Origin: Sphingopyxis sp.
GTDB taxonomy: Bacteria; Pseudomonadota; Alphaproteobacteria; Sphingomonadales; Sphingomonadaceae
Direction: 5' to 3'
NCBI GenBank assembly: GCA_016793775.1
Contig: JAEULK010000092.1
Coordinates: 62,001-126,000 of the forward strand
DNA: 64,000 nucleotides
The notes under the pieces are model-generated. The model searched no databases and had not been told where the DNA came from. It worked only from the letters and a program-made list of their open reading frames with translations. How positions within the stretch are numbered: position 1 is the stretch's first letter; each line of letters opens with the position of its first letter. Both the position numbers and the translations under genes were made by a program. Shown in pieces: positions 1 to 8,128 of the stretch.

Positions 1-507
1 GAGATGGGCGAGGGCGTGTTGGCCGAAGGCGACGGCGAACGCGCGGCCAGCATTTTCGGCCAGATCCTCGACATCGCGCCCGACAACGCCGCCGCGAACG
101 GCGGGCTGATCCGCGCTCTGGTGCTCGCCGGCGACCTCGATAGCGCACGGGGGCTGATCGACATGATCCCCGCCGAGATCGCCGACGACCCGGCGATCGC
201 ACAGGCGAAGAGCGCCTTCGCCCTCGCCGCCGATGCGCCCGATGCCGGCGAACTGGCGGCGCTGGAGGCGGCGGTGGCGGCGAACCCCGCCGACCATCAG
301 GCACGTTTCGACCTTGCGAGCGCCGAGATCGGCGCGGGCAAGCGCGATGCCGCTGCCGACAATCTGCTCCATATCGTCGCCGCCGACCGCGGCTGGCAGG
401 AGGATGCCGCGCGCGCGAAGCTGCTGGCGCTGTTCGAGGCGGTCGGGCTGGAAGATCCCTGGGTCGCGGCGCAGCGCCGGAAGCTTTCGCTGATCCTGTT
501 CGGCTGA
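1..507 (+). CDS. CnoX/YbbN-like thioredoxin-fold co-chaperone, C-terminal TPR part (5' truncated)
   Basis: The reading frame is open from the first base, so the start lies upstream of the window. The visible 168 residues are an alanine-rich helical repeat: phrases such as GERAASIFGQILDIAPDNAAA and PADHQARFDLASAEIGAGKR are TPR-like, and the tail DPWVAAQRRKLSLILFG matches the usual end of the YbbN/CnoX family (thioredoxin fold followed by TPRs). In that family the protein binds unfolded clients and hands them to chaperonin. The thioredoxin half is not visible, so identity rests on the C-terminus and on the downstream LON-domain gene, a common partner in sphingomonads. The stop overlaps the next start (TGATG), implying translational coupling. 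Confidence 0.7.
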   Translation, partial: EMGEGVLAEGDGERAASIFGQILDIAPDNAAANGGLIRALVLAGDLDSARGLIDMIPAEIADDPAIAQAKSAFALAADAPDAGELAALEAAVAANPADHQARFDLASAEIGAGKRDAAADNLLHIVAADRGWQEDAARAKLLALFEAVGLEDPWVAAQRRKLSLILFG

Positions 508-1157
508 TGCCCCAGGCCGCGCCTTTGACCATCCAGCGGATTGCGATTTTTCCGCTGCCCGGTGCGGTGCTGTTTCCCGGGCTGCACCTGCCGCTGCACA
601 TCTTCGAGCCGCGCTATCGGGCCATGGTGCAGGAGGTGCTGGTGCGCGACCGGCGGATCGGAATGATCCAGCCGCGCGTGCTGCCGGGCGAGGAGGACCG
701 CGAACCGCCCGCGCTCTACGACGTCGGCTGCGTCGGCAAGATCGTCGATGTCGAGGCGCTCGACGACGGGCGCTTCAACCTGGTGCTCGAAGGCGTCGCG
801 CGCTTCCGCGTCCGCCGCGAACTCGATGTGACCACCCCGTTCCGCCAGGTCGAGGCCGCGATCGAAAGCGAGGCCGAGGAGGGCGCGGTGCTCGCGAGCA
901 TCGAGCGCGCGAGCCTGGAGCGCGAGGCGAAGCGCTTTGCCGAACGCCAGGGCTATGTCGTCGACTGGAACGCGGTCGGCCAGCTCGACGATGCGACGCT
1001 CGTCAACGGCATCGCGCAGGTCGCGCCCTTCGACGCCGCGGCAAAGCAGGCGCTGCTCGAGACGACGTCGATCGACCAGCGCGCCGAACTGGTGGTGCAG
1101 TTGATGCAATTCTTTGGGCGCTTCGACGGCGAAGACGGGCGATCGACGCTGCAATAA
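507..1157 (+). CDS. LON peptidase substrate-binding domain protein
   Basis: A 216-aa protein consisting essentially of one LON N-terminal (substrate-binding) domain. The N-terminal stretch IAIFPLPGAVLFPGLHLPL followed by HIFEPRYRAMV is the family hallmark (residues about 10-45). No AAA+ or Ser-Lys protease domain follows, so this is a stand-alone LON-domain protein, not Lon protease. Members are thought to recognise proteins, but the precise role is unknown. Its ATG overlaps the stop of the preceding co-chaperone gene by one base, and both probably sit in one proteostasis-related operon that ends at the inverted repeat around 1174-1233. Confidence 0.85.
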   Translation: MPQAAPLTIQRIAIFPLPGAVLFPGLHLPLHIFEPRYRAMVQEVLVRDRRIGMIQPRVLPGEEDREPPALYDVGCVGKIVDVEALDDGRFNLVLEGVARFRVRRELDVTTPFRQVEAAIESEAEEGAVLASIERASLEREAKRFAERQGYVVDWNAVGQLDDATLVNGIAQVAPFDAAAKQALLETTSIDQRAELVVQLMQFFGRFDGEDGRSTLQ

Positions 1158-1173
1158 TCCACGTCCGCTCGCA

Positions 1174-1233
1174 TCGAGCGAAGTCGAGATGCCTTGGGGA
1201 CGCGTACGCCAGACGTGTCTCGACTTCGCTCGA
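1174..1233. repeat. 16-bp perfect inverted repeat between convergent genes
   Basis: TCGAGCGAAGTCGAGA at 1174-1189 is perfectly repeated in inverted orientation at 1218-1233 with a 28-bp spacer. It lies between the convergent LON-domain gene and ubiH-like gene, so it may act as a two-way transcription terminator or be a REP-like dispersed palindrome. No T-tract follows either arm. Confidence 0.7.
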
Positions 1234-1257
1234 CACAAACGGTTTTGGAGCGCGACG

Positions 1258-2502
1258 TTAGACCTCGGCTCCCGCCAGCAAGCGCGGCAGGTCGCCCGCC
1301 TCGCCCCGCGCCTCGTCCATGAAGAAGCGTTTGAGCATCGGCAGGCGCTGGACCGCGCCCAGTCCCGCGCGGCGGACCGCCGAGGCGGTGCGGCCGGGGA
1401 TGCCGAAGAGGCGGGTGAGGCCATCGGTCGCGAGGCTGACCATCAGGCTGTCGAGCCCGCGCCAGCGCTGGTAGCGCGCGAGCAGCGCCGCGTCGCCAAG
1501 GTCGAGACCGACGCGGGCGCCCTCGACCAGCACTTCGGTGAGCGCCGCGACGTCGCGCAGGCCGAGATTGAGTCCCTGCCCGGCGATCGGATGGATGCCA
1601 TGCGCGGCGTCGCCGACGAGCACGATGCGGTCGGCGACGATCGAGGCGCTGTGGTGGAAGCCGAGCGGATAGGTCATCCGCGGCGCGACCAGTTCCATCG
1701 TGCCGAGCAGGCCGCCGGCGCGCTTTTCGAGTTCGGCGATGAAGCCACGCTCGCCCAATTTGGCGAAGCCGGGGCCGTCCTTTTCCGACACGGTCCACAC
1801 GAAGGCCGAGCGATGGCGGCCCTCGGCATCGTCGACCAGCGGCAGCAGCGCGAACGGCCCCGAGGGGAAGAAGATTTCATGCGCGACGCGGTCGTGCGGC
1901 TTGCTGTGCGCGACCGCGCCGATCATCGCATGATGATGGTAGGACCAGTTGGCGATGCCGAACCCTGCGGCGTCGCGCGTCGGCGAGCGGCGGCCCTCGG
2001 CGACGATCAGCAGCGGCGCGGCGAGCTGGGTGCCATCGGCGAGGGTTAGGGTAACGCCGTGCGGGCCGATGTCGCGATCGACCACCTGCGCGGGCATGAT
2101 CCGCCTCGCGAGCGGCGCCGCGGCGAGCGCGTCGCGGAGCGCGAGGCGGAGCTGGCGGTTCTCGACCATCGTGCCGAGCGCGGGGTCACCCGCGCTCGTC
2201 TCGAAATCGAGCTCGCCCGAGCGTCTATTATCCTTTGGCACCCCATCACTGACCTTGATCGCGCGGATCGGGCAGCCATGGCCCGCGAGGCGGTCGGCGA
2301 GGCCGAGCACCTCGAACATCTGCCAGGTCGCGCTGGCGATCGCCGAGGCGCGGCCGTCGAAGCCGGGGGCGATCGTCGCCAGCGGATCGGCGGGATCGAC
2401 GATGGTGCTCGACAGGCCGTGGTGCGCGAGCGCCAGCGCCAGCGCCTGCCCGACGAGGCCGCCGCCCGAGATGATCACGTCGCTGCGCAGAGGTTCGGTC
2501 AT
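1258..2502 (-). CDS. UbiH/UbiF/Coq6-family FAD-dependent monooxygenase
   Basis: A 414-aa flavoprotein hydroxylase of the ubiquinone biosynthesis family. The N-terminal Rossmann motif SGGGLVGQALALALAHHG (residues about 10-28) binds the FAD adenylate. A C-terminal GDAAHGIHPIAGQGLNLGLRD motif is the family's second FAD/ribityl signature with the Q-G-x-N-x-G-x-x-D pattern. Expected role: ring hydroxylation of a ubiquinone precursor at the inner membrane. The chosen start (MTEPLRSDVII) places the GxGxxG at the usual distance from the N-terminus; the frame stays open further upstream but that extension is low-complexity and overlaps ftsK. The paralog (UbiH, UbiF or Ubi-I) cannot be told from sequence reading alone. 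Confidence 0.88.
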   Translation of the reverse strand: MTEPLRSDVIISGGGLVGQALALALAHHGLSSTIVDPADPLATIAPGFDGRASAIASATWQMFEVLGLADRLAGHGCPIRAIKVSDGVPKDNRRSGELDFETSAGDPALGTMVENRQLRLALRDALAAAPLARRIMPAQVVDRDIGPHGVTLTLADGTQLAAPLLIVAEGRRSPTRDAAGFGIANWSYHHHAMIGAVAHSKPHDRVAHEIFFPSGPFALLPLVDDAEGRHRSAFVWTVSEKDGPGFAKLGERGFIAELEKRAGGLLGTMELVAPRMTYPLGFHHSASIVADRIVLVGDAAHGIHPIAGQGLNLGLRDVAALTEVLVEGARVGLDLGDAALLARYQRWRGLDSLMVSLATDGLTRLFGIPGRTASAVRRAGLGAVQRLPMLKRFFMDEARGEAGDLPRLLAGAEV

Positions 2503-2641
2503 GGCACTATGCCCTAGCCGCGCACGCGGCGCTTGCAAAGCGGCCAACTGCCCTGTGGGCAAGCGCGCCGCCCGCGCTTGACGGCGAGTCCGGCGCATGT
2601 GCATATCGCCGTGGTACATTCCAGTGGGGACCGAATTCAGC

Positions 2642-4954
2642 ATGGCCAGCCGCAAGCCCGTCGCCGCAAAGGCCGATTGGCGTACCGTTTTCCGGGCAAG
2701 CATCGCGCGATCTTTGGTGATCGGTGCGGCGGTGGCGCTCGGCGCCTTCACGCTGTTCCTGACCCTCGCGCTGATCACCCATGACGGCACCGACGCGGCG
2801 ATCCATACCGCGGCGGGGGGCAGTCCATCGAACTGGATGGGCGGTGCGGGGGCATGGTTCGCCGATTTGCTGCTGTTCGTCGGCGGGGTCGCGATCACGC
2901 TGCTGCTGCCGCTGCTGGGGGTGATCGCCTGGCGGCTGTGGATGGGCGAGGCGCAGCCCTATTGGAAGCGCCAGCTCGCCTTCGTCTTCATCGCCGTCCT
3001 GCTCGTCGGCCTTGGCGCGCAACTATGGTCGCCTGACAGCAATGCCCCGCTGCCCGCCGGCTGGGGCGGGATCATCGCCTTGGTCGTCGGCGGCGCGATC
3101 GACCCCTGGTTCGACCGCATCGGCGAGCCCGGCGCGGCGCTCGCGCGTTTCGCGGCGATCCTGCTGTTGATCGGGCTCGGCCTGTGGCTCGCGTGGCGCG
3201 CGCTGCGACTCGAACCCGGCTGGTGGTCGCGCTTCAGCCTGCCCGCCGCCGAGCGTGGGCGCGTCGTCGCCCCGGCACCCGCCGCCGCAGCCGCCGCCAA
3301 GGGCCCGAATCTGATGGAGCGGGTGATCCGTCCGCGCGCCCGCGCCGAGCCGAGCGACCGCGCCCCGCCCGAGATTGCCGATCCCGCGACGCGCGCCGCG
3401 CCGTCGAAGCCCAAGCCCAAGCCGCAGACCGACCTGTTCACGACCTACAAGATGCCGTCGGTCGACCTGCTCGCCCCCGCGCCGCCCGCACCGACCGGCC
3501 AGATCGACAAGGCGGGACTGGAGCGCAACGCGCGGCTGCTCGAATCGGTGCTCGAGGATTTCCAGGTCAAGGGCGTGATCACCGCAGTGCGCCCCGGCCC
3601 CGTCGTCACCATGTACGAACTCGAGCCCGCGCCGGGTACCAAGGCCAGCCGCGTCTCGAACCTCGCCGACGATATCGCGCGCAATATGTCCGCGCTGTCG
3701 GCGCGCATCGCGCCGATCCCGGGGCGCACGGTGATCGGCATCGAACTGCCCAACGCGCATCGCGAGGCGGTGGTGCTGCACGAAATGATCGGCAGCGCCT
3801 TGTTTCAGGAACAGACGGGCGCGCTGCCGATCATCCTCGGCAAGAACATCAGCGGCGATCCGGTCATCGCCGACTTGGCGCCGATGCCGCATCTGCTGAT
3901 CGCGGGTACCACCGGGTCGGGCAAGTCGGTCGGTTTGAACGCGATGATATTGTCACTGCTCTACCGGCTCGGCCCCGATCAGGTGAAGCTGATCATGATC
4001 GACCCCAAGATGCTCGAGCTCAGCGTCTATGACGGCATCCCACATCTGCTCGCCCCGGTGGTGACCGAGCCGAAGAAGGCGATCCGCGCGCTCAAATGGG
4101 CGGTCGAGCAGATGGAGGACCGCTACCGCATGATGTCGTCGCTGTCGGTGCGCAACCTGGCGAGCTACAATGACAAGGTCCGCACCGCGCTGTCGAAGGG
4201 CAAGTCGCTCGGGCGCCGCGTGCAGGTCGGCTACGATCCCGAAACCGGCCAGCCGCTCTATGAGGAAGAGACGCTCGACTATGCGCCGCTGCCGCAGATC
4301 GTGGTGGTGGTCGACGAGCTCGCCGACCTGATGATGACCGCGGGCAAGGAGGTCGAGTTCCTGATCCAGCGGCTCGCGCAAAAGGCGCGCGCGGCGGGCA
4401 TCCACCTGATCCTCGCGACGCAGCGCCCCTCGGTCGACGTCATCACCGGCGTCATCAAGGCCAATCTGCCGACGCGCATCAGCTTCAACGTCACGTCGAA
4501 GATTGACAGCCGCACCATCCTGGGCGAAGCGGGCGCCGAGCAATTGCTGGGCAAGGGCGACATGCTGTACGTGCCCGGCGGCAAGCAGATCACGCGTATC
4601 CACGGCCCCTTCGTGTCCGACGACGAGGTGCGCGCGGTCGCCGACCATTGGCGCGGCCAGGGCCAGCCCGACTATGTCGAGAGCGTCACAGAGGACCCCG
4701 AGGACGGCGGCTTCGCGATGGAAGGCGCGCCTGCGGGCGGCGACAGCGCCGAGGACCGCATGTATGCCAAGGCCTGCCAGATCGTCGTCGAAAGCCAGAA
4801 GGCGTCGACCAGCTGGCTCCAGCGGCAGCTCCGCATCGGCTATAACAGCGCCGCGCGGCTGATCGAACGGATGGAGGAGGAGGGTCTCGTCAGCCCCCCT
4901 AATCATGTCGGTCGGCGCGATGTGCTGACCGACCAATATGGGCAGCAGCGGTAA
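2642..4954 (+). CDS. ftsK: DNA translocase FtsK
   Basis: A 770-aa FtsK/SpoIIIE-type DNA pump that clears chromosome termini from the closing septum. The N-terminal 190 residues carry about four hydrophobic membrane segments, then an Ala/Pro/Lys-rich linker (about 200-270), the alpha/beta motor with Walker A GTTGSGKS at residues 422-429, a Walker B-like stretch IVVVVDELADLMM, and a C-terminal winged-helix gamma domain (DRMYAKACQIVVESQ onward) that reads KOPS sequences. The linker is short compared with E. coli FtsK. The ATG at 2642 (MASRKPV) is preferred to an upstream in-frame ATG at 2597 because it gives the normal short cytoplasmic N-terminus. Divergent from ubiH; lolA follows on the same strand. 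Confidence 0.95.
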   Translation: MASRKPVAAKADWRTVFRASIARSLVIGAAVALGAFTLFLTLALITHDGTDAAIHTAAGGSPSNWMGGAGAWFADLLLFVGGVAITLLLPLLGVIAWRLWMGEAQPYWKRQLAFVFIAVLLVGLGAQLWSPDSNAPLPAGWGGIIALVVGGAIDPWFDRIGEPGAALARFAAILLLIGLGLWLAWRALRLEPGWWSRFSLPAAERGRVVAPAPAAAAAAKGPNLMERVIRPRARAEPSDRAPPEIADPATRAAPSKPKPKPQTDLFTTYKMPSVDLLAPAPPAPTGQIDKAGLERNARLLESVLEDFQVKGVITAVRPGPVVTMYELEPAPGTKASRVSNLADDIARNMSALSARIAPIPGRTVIGIELPNAHREAVVLHEMIGSALFQEQTGALPIILGKNISGDPVIADLAPMPHLLIAGTTGSGKSVGLNAMILSLLYRLGPDQVKLIMIDPKMLELSVYDGIPHLLAPVVTEPKKAIRALKWAVEQMEDRYRMMSSLSVRNLASYNDKVRTALSKGKSLGRRVQVGYDPETGQPLYEEETLDYAPLPQIVVVVDELADLMMTAGKEVEFLIQRLAQKARAAGIHLILATQRPSVDVITGVIKANLPTRISFNVTSKIDSRTILGEAGAEQLLGKGDMLYVPGGKQITRIHGPFVSDDEVRAVADHWRGQGQPDYVESVTEDPEDGGFAMEGAPAGGDSAEDRMYAKACQIVVESQKASTSWLQRQLRIGYNSAARLIERMEEEGLVSPPNHVGRRDVLTDQYGQQR

Positions 4955-5073
4955 GGCAGCGGCGGAACCAAAGCCGGGGTTCGCGACTTGAACAGCATCC
5001 AAATACCGGGTTCACAGCGCGTTCAACGCGACATGGGCAGAAGCCGGCCATCCTTTGACGGAATGAGAGCATC

Positions 5074-5736
5074 ATGAAACTGACCTTCCCCCGCCTGACC
5101 CTGACGCGCGCCGCCGCGCTGGCGCTCGTACCGGCCGCCGCCGCCGCGCTGACCTTCGGCGCGCCGGCGATCGCGCAGTCGGCGTCGACCACGCTGTCGT
5201 CGGTGCAGTCGCATCTGCGCGCGACGAGCTCGATGACCGCCGATTTCACCCAGACCGACCGCAACGGCCAGCGGCTGACCGGCCAGCTGACCCTGAAGCG
5301 CCCCGGCAAAGTCCGCTTCCAATATCAGAAGGGCGTGCCGCTGCTGATCGTCGGCGACGGCAGTTCGCTGACGATGATCGATTATGAGGTGAAGCAGGTG
5401 CAGCGCTGGCCGGTGAAGAATTCGCCGCTCGGCGCGCTGCTCGACCCCGACCGCGACCTCAGCAAATATGCCAAGGTCATGCCGACGACGAGCGACGATG
5501 TGGTGAGCGTCGAGGTCAAGGACCCCAAGCGCCCCGAATATGGCACGATCACGATGGTGTTCGTCCGCGACGGCGGCGCCCCCGCCGGGCTGCGCCTGCG
5601 CGGCTGGGTCGCGCTCGATTCGCAGAACAACCGCACGCGCATCGACCTCAGCAACCAGAAATTCAACGTCGCGGTCGCCGATTCGGCGTTCAAATGGACC
5701 GATCCGCGTCCGCGCTCGCGGGGGCGTGGAAGCTAA
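5074..5736 (+). CDS. lolA: LolA-family outer-membrane lipoprotein carrier protein
   Basis: A 220-aa exported protein. Residues 1-35 form a Sec signal peptide ending near the AIAQS sequence. The rest matches the LolA/LolB half-barrel: VQSHLRATSSMTADFTQTD followed by GQLTLKRPGKVRFQY and later PLLIVGDGSSLTMID. LolA shuttles lipoproteins across the periplasm from LolCDE to the outer membrane, which matters here because two lipoproteins with clear lipoboxes are encoded further on (GlcG-like protein and SodC). It follows ftsK by about 120 bp, a gene order common in alphaproteobacteria, and is closed by a strong terminator. Confidence 0.9.
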   Translation: MKLTFPRLTLTRAAALALVPAAAAALTFGAPAIAQSASTTLSSVQSHLRATSSMTADFTQTDRNGQRLTGQLTLKRPGKVRFQYQKGVPLLIVGDGSSLTMIDYEVKQVQRWPVKNSPLGALLDPDRDLSKYAKVMPTTSDDVVSVEVKDPKRPEYGTITMVFVRDGGAPAGLRLRGWVALDSQNNRTRIDLSNQKFNVAVADSAFKWTDPRPRSRGRGS

Positions 5737-5762
5737 TCCAGATTTATCCACAGCCGAAACTG

Positions 5763-5805
5763 AACGGCGCCGAATCCCATGACGCGGATTCGGCGCCGTT
5801 TTTCG
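5763..5805 (+). terminator. Rho-independent terminator after lolA
   Basis: A perfect 15-bp stem (AACGGCGCCGAATCC at 5763-5777 with its complement at 5786-5800, 8-nt loop) runs directly into a T-tract (5799-5803) on the plus strand, 26 bp after the lolA stop. Confidence 0.88.
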
Positions 5806-5834
5806 GACCAACCGCCGCTTGGTATCGACGAACT

Positions 5835-6043
5835 GCAAAAACCCCCGTTATGCGGCAATTTTCGTTCAGCTTGGCGACAGGGAAGCGGGGCTATTTCAAC
5901 TCTCGAAGGCGCCAACACGGCTCCCGGTTCTGGGTTTCCCCCTGTTGCCCCAACCGGATCGCCAGGCACCTTCATTCAAGAGCGTGACGAACGCTGACCT
6001 TGAACCCCCGTTCCACCGCCCCTGGAACGGGGGTTTAGTTTTT
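5835..6043 (+). ncRNA. Candidate structured non-coding RNA (6S-like shape, unassigned)
   Basis: A gene-free stretch bounded by the lolA terminator on the left and ending in its own strong plus-strand terminator. No convincing ORF is present. Visible pairings: CTTGGCGA (5870-5877) with TCGCCAGG (5959-5966), GGGGC (5887-5891) with GCCCC (5947-5951), and CGTTC (5863-5867) with GAACG (5989-5993), making a long interrupted rod. The 10-mer AACCCCCGTT at 5840-5849 repeats the left arm of the terminator (6003-6012), so the 5' end could pair with 6026-6035 and close the rod. End-paired rods are typical of 6S RNA, but I see no certain family signature, and no clear promoter. The 5' end is approximate. 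Confidence 0.4.
6003..6043 (+). terminator. Rho-independent terminator of the candidate ncRNA
   Basis: A perfect 13-bp stem (AACCCCCGTTCCA at 6003-6015, complement at 6023-6035, 7-nt loop) is followed by TTAGTTTTT. The T-rich side is on the plus strand. Confidence 0.85.
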
Positions 6044-6056
6044 GCGGCGTTGTTTT

Positions 6057-6156
6057 CTGCGCCTGGCGGCGCAGGCGGCACCGGCCCGCTCCCCCACCCG
6101 GCCTCCCCGACGATAGTAGCCTGTGGGCGGCCGGGTGGGGGAGCGGGCCGGTGCCG
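6057..6156. repeat. Dispersed palindromic element, copy 1 of 2
   Basis: Consists of a small hairpin (CTGCGCC 6057-6063, loop TGGC, GGCGCAG 6068-6074) followed by a perfect 28-bp inverted repeat (6076-6103 with 6129-6156) around a 25-bp centre. A second copy lies at 46019-46117 with the same order of parts. It sits between the ncRNA terminator and xth, without disrupting a gene. Confidence 0.85.
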
Positions 6157-6198
6157 CAACGCATTGCGCGCAGCGCACCGCGCCGATAGAGCCACGCC

Positions 6199-6987
6199 AT
6201 GACAACCAGCATCGCTTCGTGGAACATCAACAGCGTCCGCGCCCGCATCGGCATCGTCGAGAAGTTCCTGCGCGAAGAAGCGCCCGACATTTTGTGCCTG
6301 CAGGAGACCAAGGTCGAATGCGTATCCTTTCCGCCCGACATGTTCCGGTCGCTTGGCTACACCCATATCGTCACCCACGGCCAGCGCATGCATCATGGCG
6401 TCGCGATCGTCAGCAAGGTGCCGCTGACCGACGTACGCAAATATGACTGGCAGGCGAATGGCGAGGCGCGCCATGTCGGCGTCACGCTGCCGTCGGGCGT
6501 GCGGCTCGACAATGTCTATATCCCGGCGGGCGGCGACATCGCCGACCGCGAGATCAACCCCAAATTCGGGCAGAAGCTCGATTTCTATGCGCGGATGACC
6601 TTATGGTCGGGCGCGCTCGACCAGCCGACCGTGCTGACCGGCGACTTCAACGTCGCGCCGCTCGAAAGCGACGTGTGGAACCATAAGGCGCTGCTCGACG
6701 TGGTCAGCCACACCCCGATCGAGGTCGAGACGCTGGCGAAATTGCAAGCCGCGTCGCAGTGGGTCGATCTCGGCCGCCATTTCATCGCCGCCCCGGCCCC
6801 GCTCTTCACCTGGTGGAGCTATCGCGCCAAGGATTGGGAGCTGTCGAACCGCGGACGGCGGCTCGACCATATGTGGGTGACCCCCGATCTGCTGACGAAG
6901 GCGGTGGCGCACCGCATCGTCCAGCCCGCGCGCAGTTGGGACCGGCCGTCGGACCATATCCCGCTGATCACCGAGTTCGATTTTTGA
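6199..6987 (+). CDS. xth: Exodeoxyribonuclease III (XthA-type)
   Basis: A 262-aa Mg-dependent nuclease of the EEP fold used in base-excision repair (AP endonuclease and 3'-5' exonuclease). Family motifs are all present: SWNINSVRARI at the N-terminus (Asn metal ligand), LCLQETKVE (catalytic Glu), LTGDFNVAPLESDVW (Asp/Asn pair), the GRRLDHMWVTPDL segment and the final PSDHIPLITEF with the catalytic Asp-His. The stop codon overlaps the TTG start of ribA by four bases (TTGA), so the two are probably co-transcribed. Confidence 0.95.
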   Translation: MTTSIASWNINSVRARIGIVEKFLREEAPDILCLQETKVECVSFPPDMFRSLGYTHIVTHGQRMHHGVAIVSKVPLTDVRKYDWQANGEARHVGVTLPSGVRLDNVYIPAGGDIADREINPKFGQKLDFYARMTLWSGALDQPTVLTGDFNVAPLESDVWNHKALLDVVSHTPIEVETLAKLQAASQWVDLGRHFIAAPAPLFTWWSYRAKDWELSNRGRRLDHMWVTPDLLTKAVAHRIVQPARSWDRPSDHIPLITEFDF

Positions 6988-8039
6988 GCCACGTAGGCGC
7001 CAGGCGCGCGGCGCGCGCGATCGACGCGCTGCGGCGCGGCTGGCCGGTGCGCGTGACCGGCAGCGACGGCGCGCTCGACCTGCTCGCGATCGAGAGCGCC
7101 AGCGATGCCGCGCTGGCCGATTTTGCGTCGGCGGACGTGTTGTTGTCGGGCGAACGGGCGGTAACATTGAAGCTCACCAACCAGCGCGCCGCCGCCGCGC
7201 CCGGCCCGGTTCGGCTGGCGGGTGCGGCGACGGGCGTTGCGGCGGGGCTGATGATCGCCGACCCCGCGCTCGATCTCGCCCATCCGTGGAAAGGCCCATT
7301 CCGCACCGTGGCAACGGGCGGCGAAGCGGCGGCGGGCGCCGCGATGCTGATGGCGCGCCACGCCGGATTGCTCCCCGCCTTTTTCGTGCGCGAAGCGGCG
7401 GGCGATGCCGAAACCCCGTGCGATGCGAGCGAAGTCGATGCGCTGCTCGACCCGGCGCGGCTGCATATCGCGGCGCGCGCGCGGCTGCCCGTCGAGGCTA
7501 GCGAGAGCGCCGAGATCGTCGCCTTCCGCACCCCCGAGGAAGCGTCGGACCATGTCGCTTTGGTGATCGGCAAGCGCGACGGCAATCCGCCCGTCGTGCG
7601 GCTGCACAGCGAATGCCTGACCGGCGACGTGCTCGGCAGCCTGAAATGCGATTGCGGGCCGCAGCTCCACGCCGCGCTGCACGCGATGGCCGATGCGCCC
7701 TGGGGGGTGCTGCTGTACCTCAGGCAGGAGGGGCGCGGGATCGGACTGGTCAACAAACTGCGCGCCTATGCGCTGCAGGACCAGGGCTATGACACGGTCG
7801 ATGCCAATCTGCGGCTGGGTTTCCCGGTCGAGGCGCGCGATTTCGCGATTGCCGGGCGGATGCTCGAACTGCTCAACATCCCCCGCATCCGGCTGATGAC
7901 GAACAATCCCGAGAAGGTGGCGCGGTTGGAGCGCGAGGGGATCGAAGTGGTCGAGCGCCTGCCGCTCGCGCTGCCGACCAACAAATATAATGAGCAATAT
8001 CTCGCGACGAAGCGCGATAGGACCGGGCACCAGCTTTAA
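6984..8039 (+). CDS. ribA: GTP cyclohydrolase II with degenerate N-terminal domain
   Basis: A 351-aa protein catalysing the first committed step of riboflavin synthesis (GTP to the diaminopyrimidine). The C-terminal half is a complete RibA: zinc ligands in SECLTGDVLGSLKCDCG, then LRQEGRGIGLVNKLRAYALQ and the RLMTNNPEKV motif. The first 155 residues are additional relative to a 200-aa RibA; they resemble a RibB (DHBP synthase) fold remnant in layout, but the acidic catalytic signature is not seen. I chose TTG at 6984, which overlaps the xth stop by four bases and reads SHVGARRAARAIDALRRGW. Convergent with the LytTR regulator across a double hairpin. Confidence 0.88.
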   Translation: MSHVGARRAARAIDALRRGWPVRVTGSDGALDLLAIESASDAALADFASADVLLSGERAVTLKLTNQRAAAAPGPVRLAGAATGVAAGLMIADPALDLAHPWKGPFRTVATGGEAAAGAAMLMARHAGLLPAFFVREAAGDAETPCDASEVDALLDPARLHIAARARLPVEASESAEIVAFRTPEEASDHVALVIGKRDGNPPVVRLHSECLTGDVLGSLKCDCGPQLHAALHAMADAPWGVLLYLRQEGRGIGLVNKLRAYALQDQGYDTVDANLRLGFPVEARDFAIAGRMLELLNIPRIRLMTNNPEKVARLEREGIEVVERLPLALPTNKYNEQYLATKRDRTGHQL

Positions 8040-8048
8040 TCGGACGGC

Positions 8049-8118
8049 GCCCCCGCGCAGGCGGGGGCCGCAAGCAGGCTGGCGCTAAGCCGATAGCGGC
8101 CCCCGCCTTCGCGGGGGC
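8049..8118. repeat. Tandem tetraloop hairpins between convergent genes
   Basis: Two near-identical hairpins, GCCCCCGC-GCAG-GCGGGGGC (8049-8068) and GCCCCCGC-CTTC-GCGGGGGC (8099-8118), lie 30 bp apart between ribA (plus) and the LytTR gene (minus). The arms can also pair across units. They probably serve as a two-way terminator or are a REP-like element. No long T-tract is present. Confidence 0.6.
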
Positions 8119-8128
8119 GGCGATAAAA

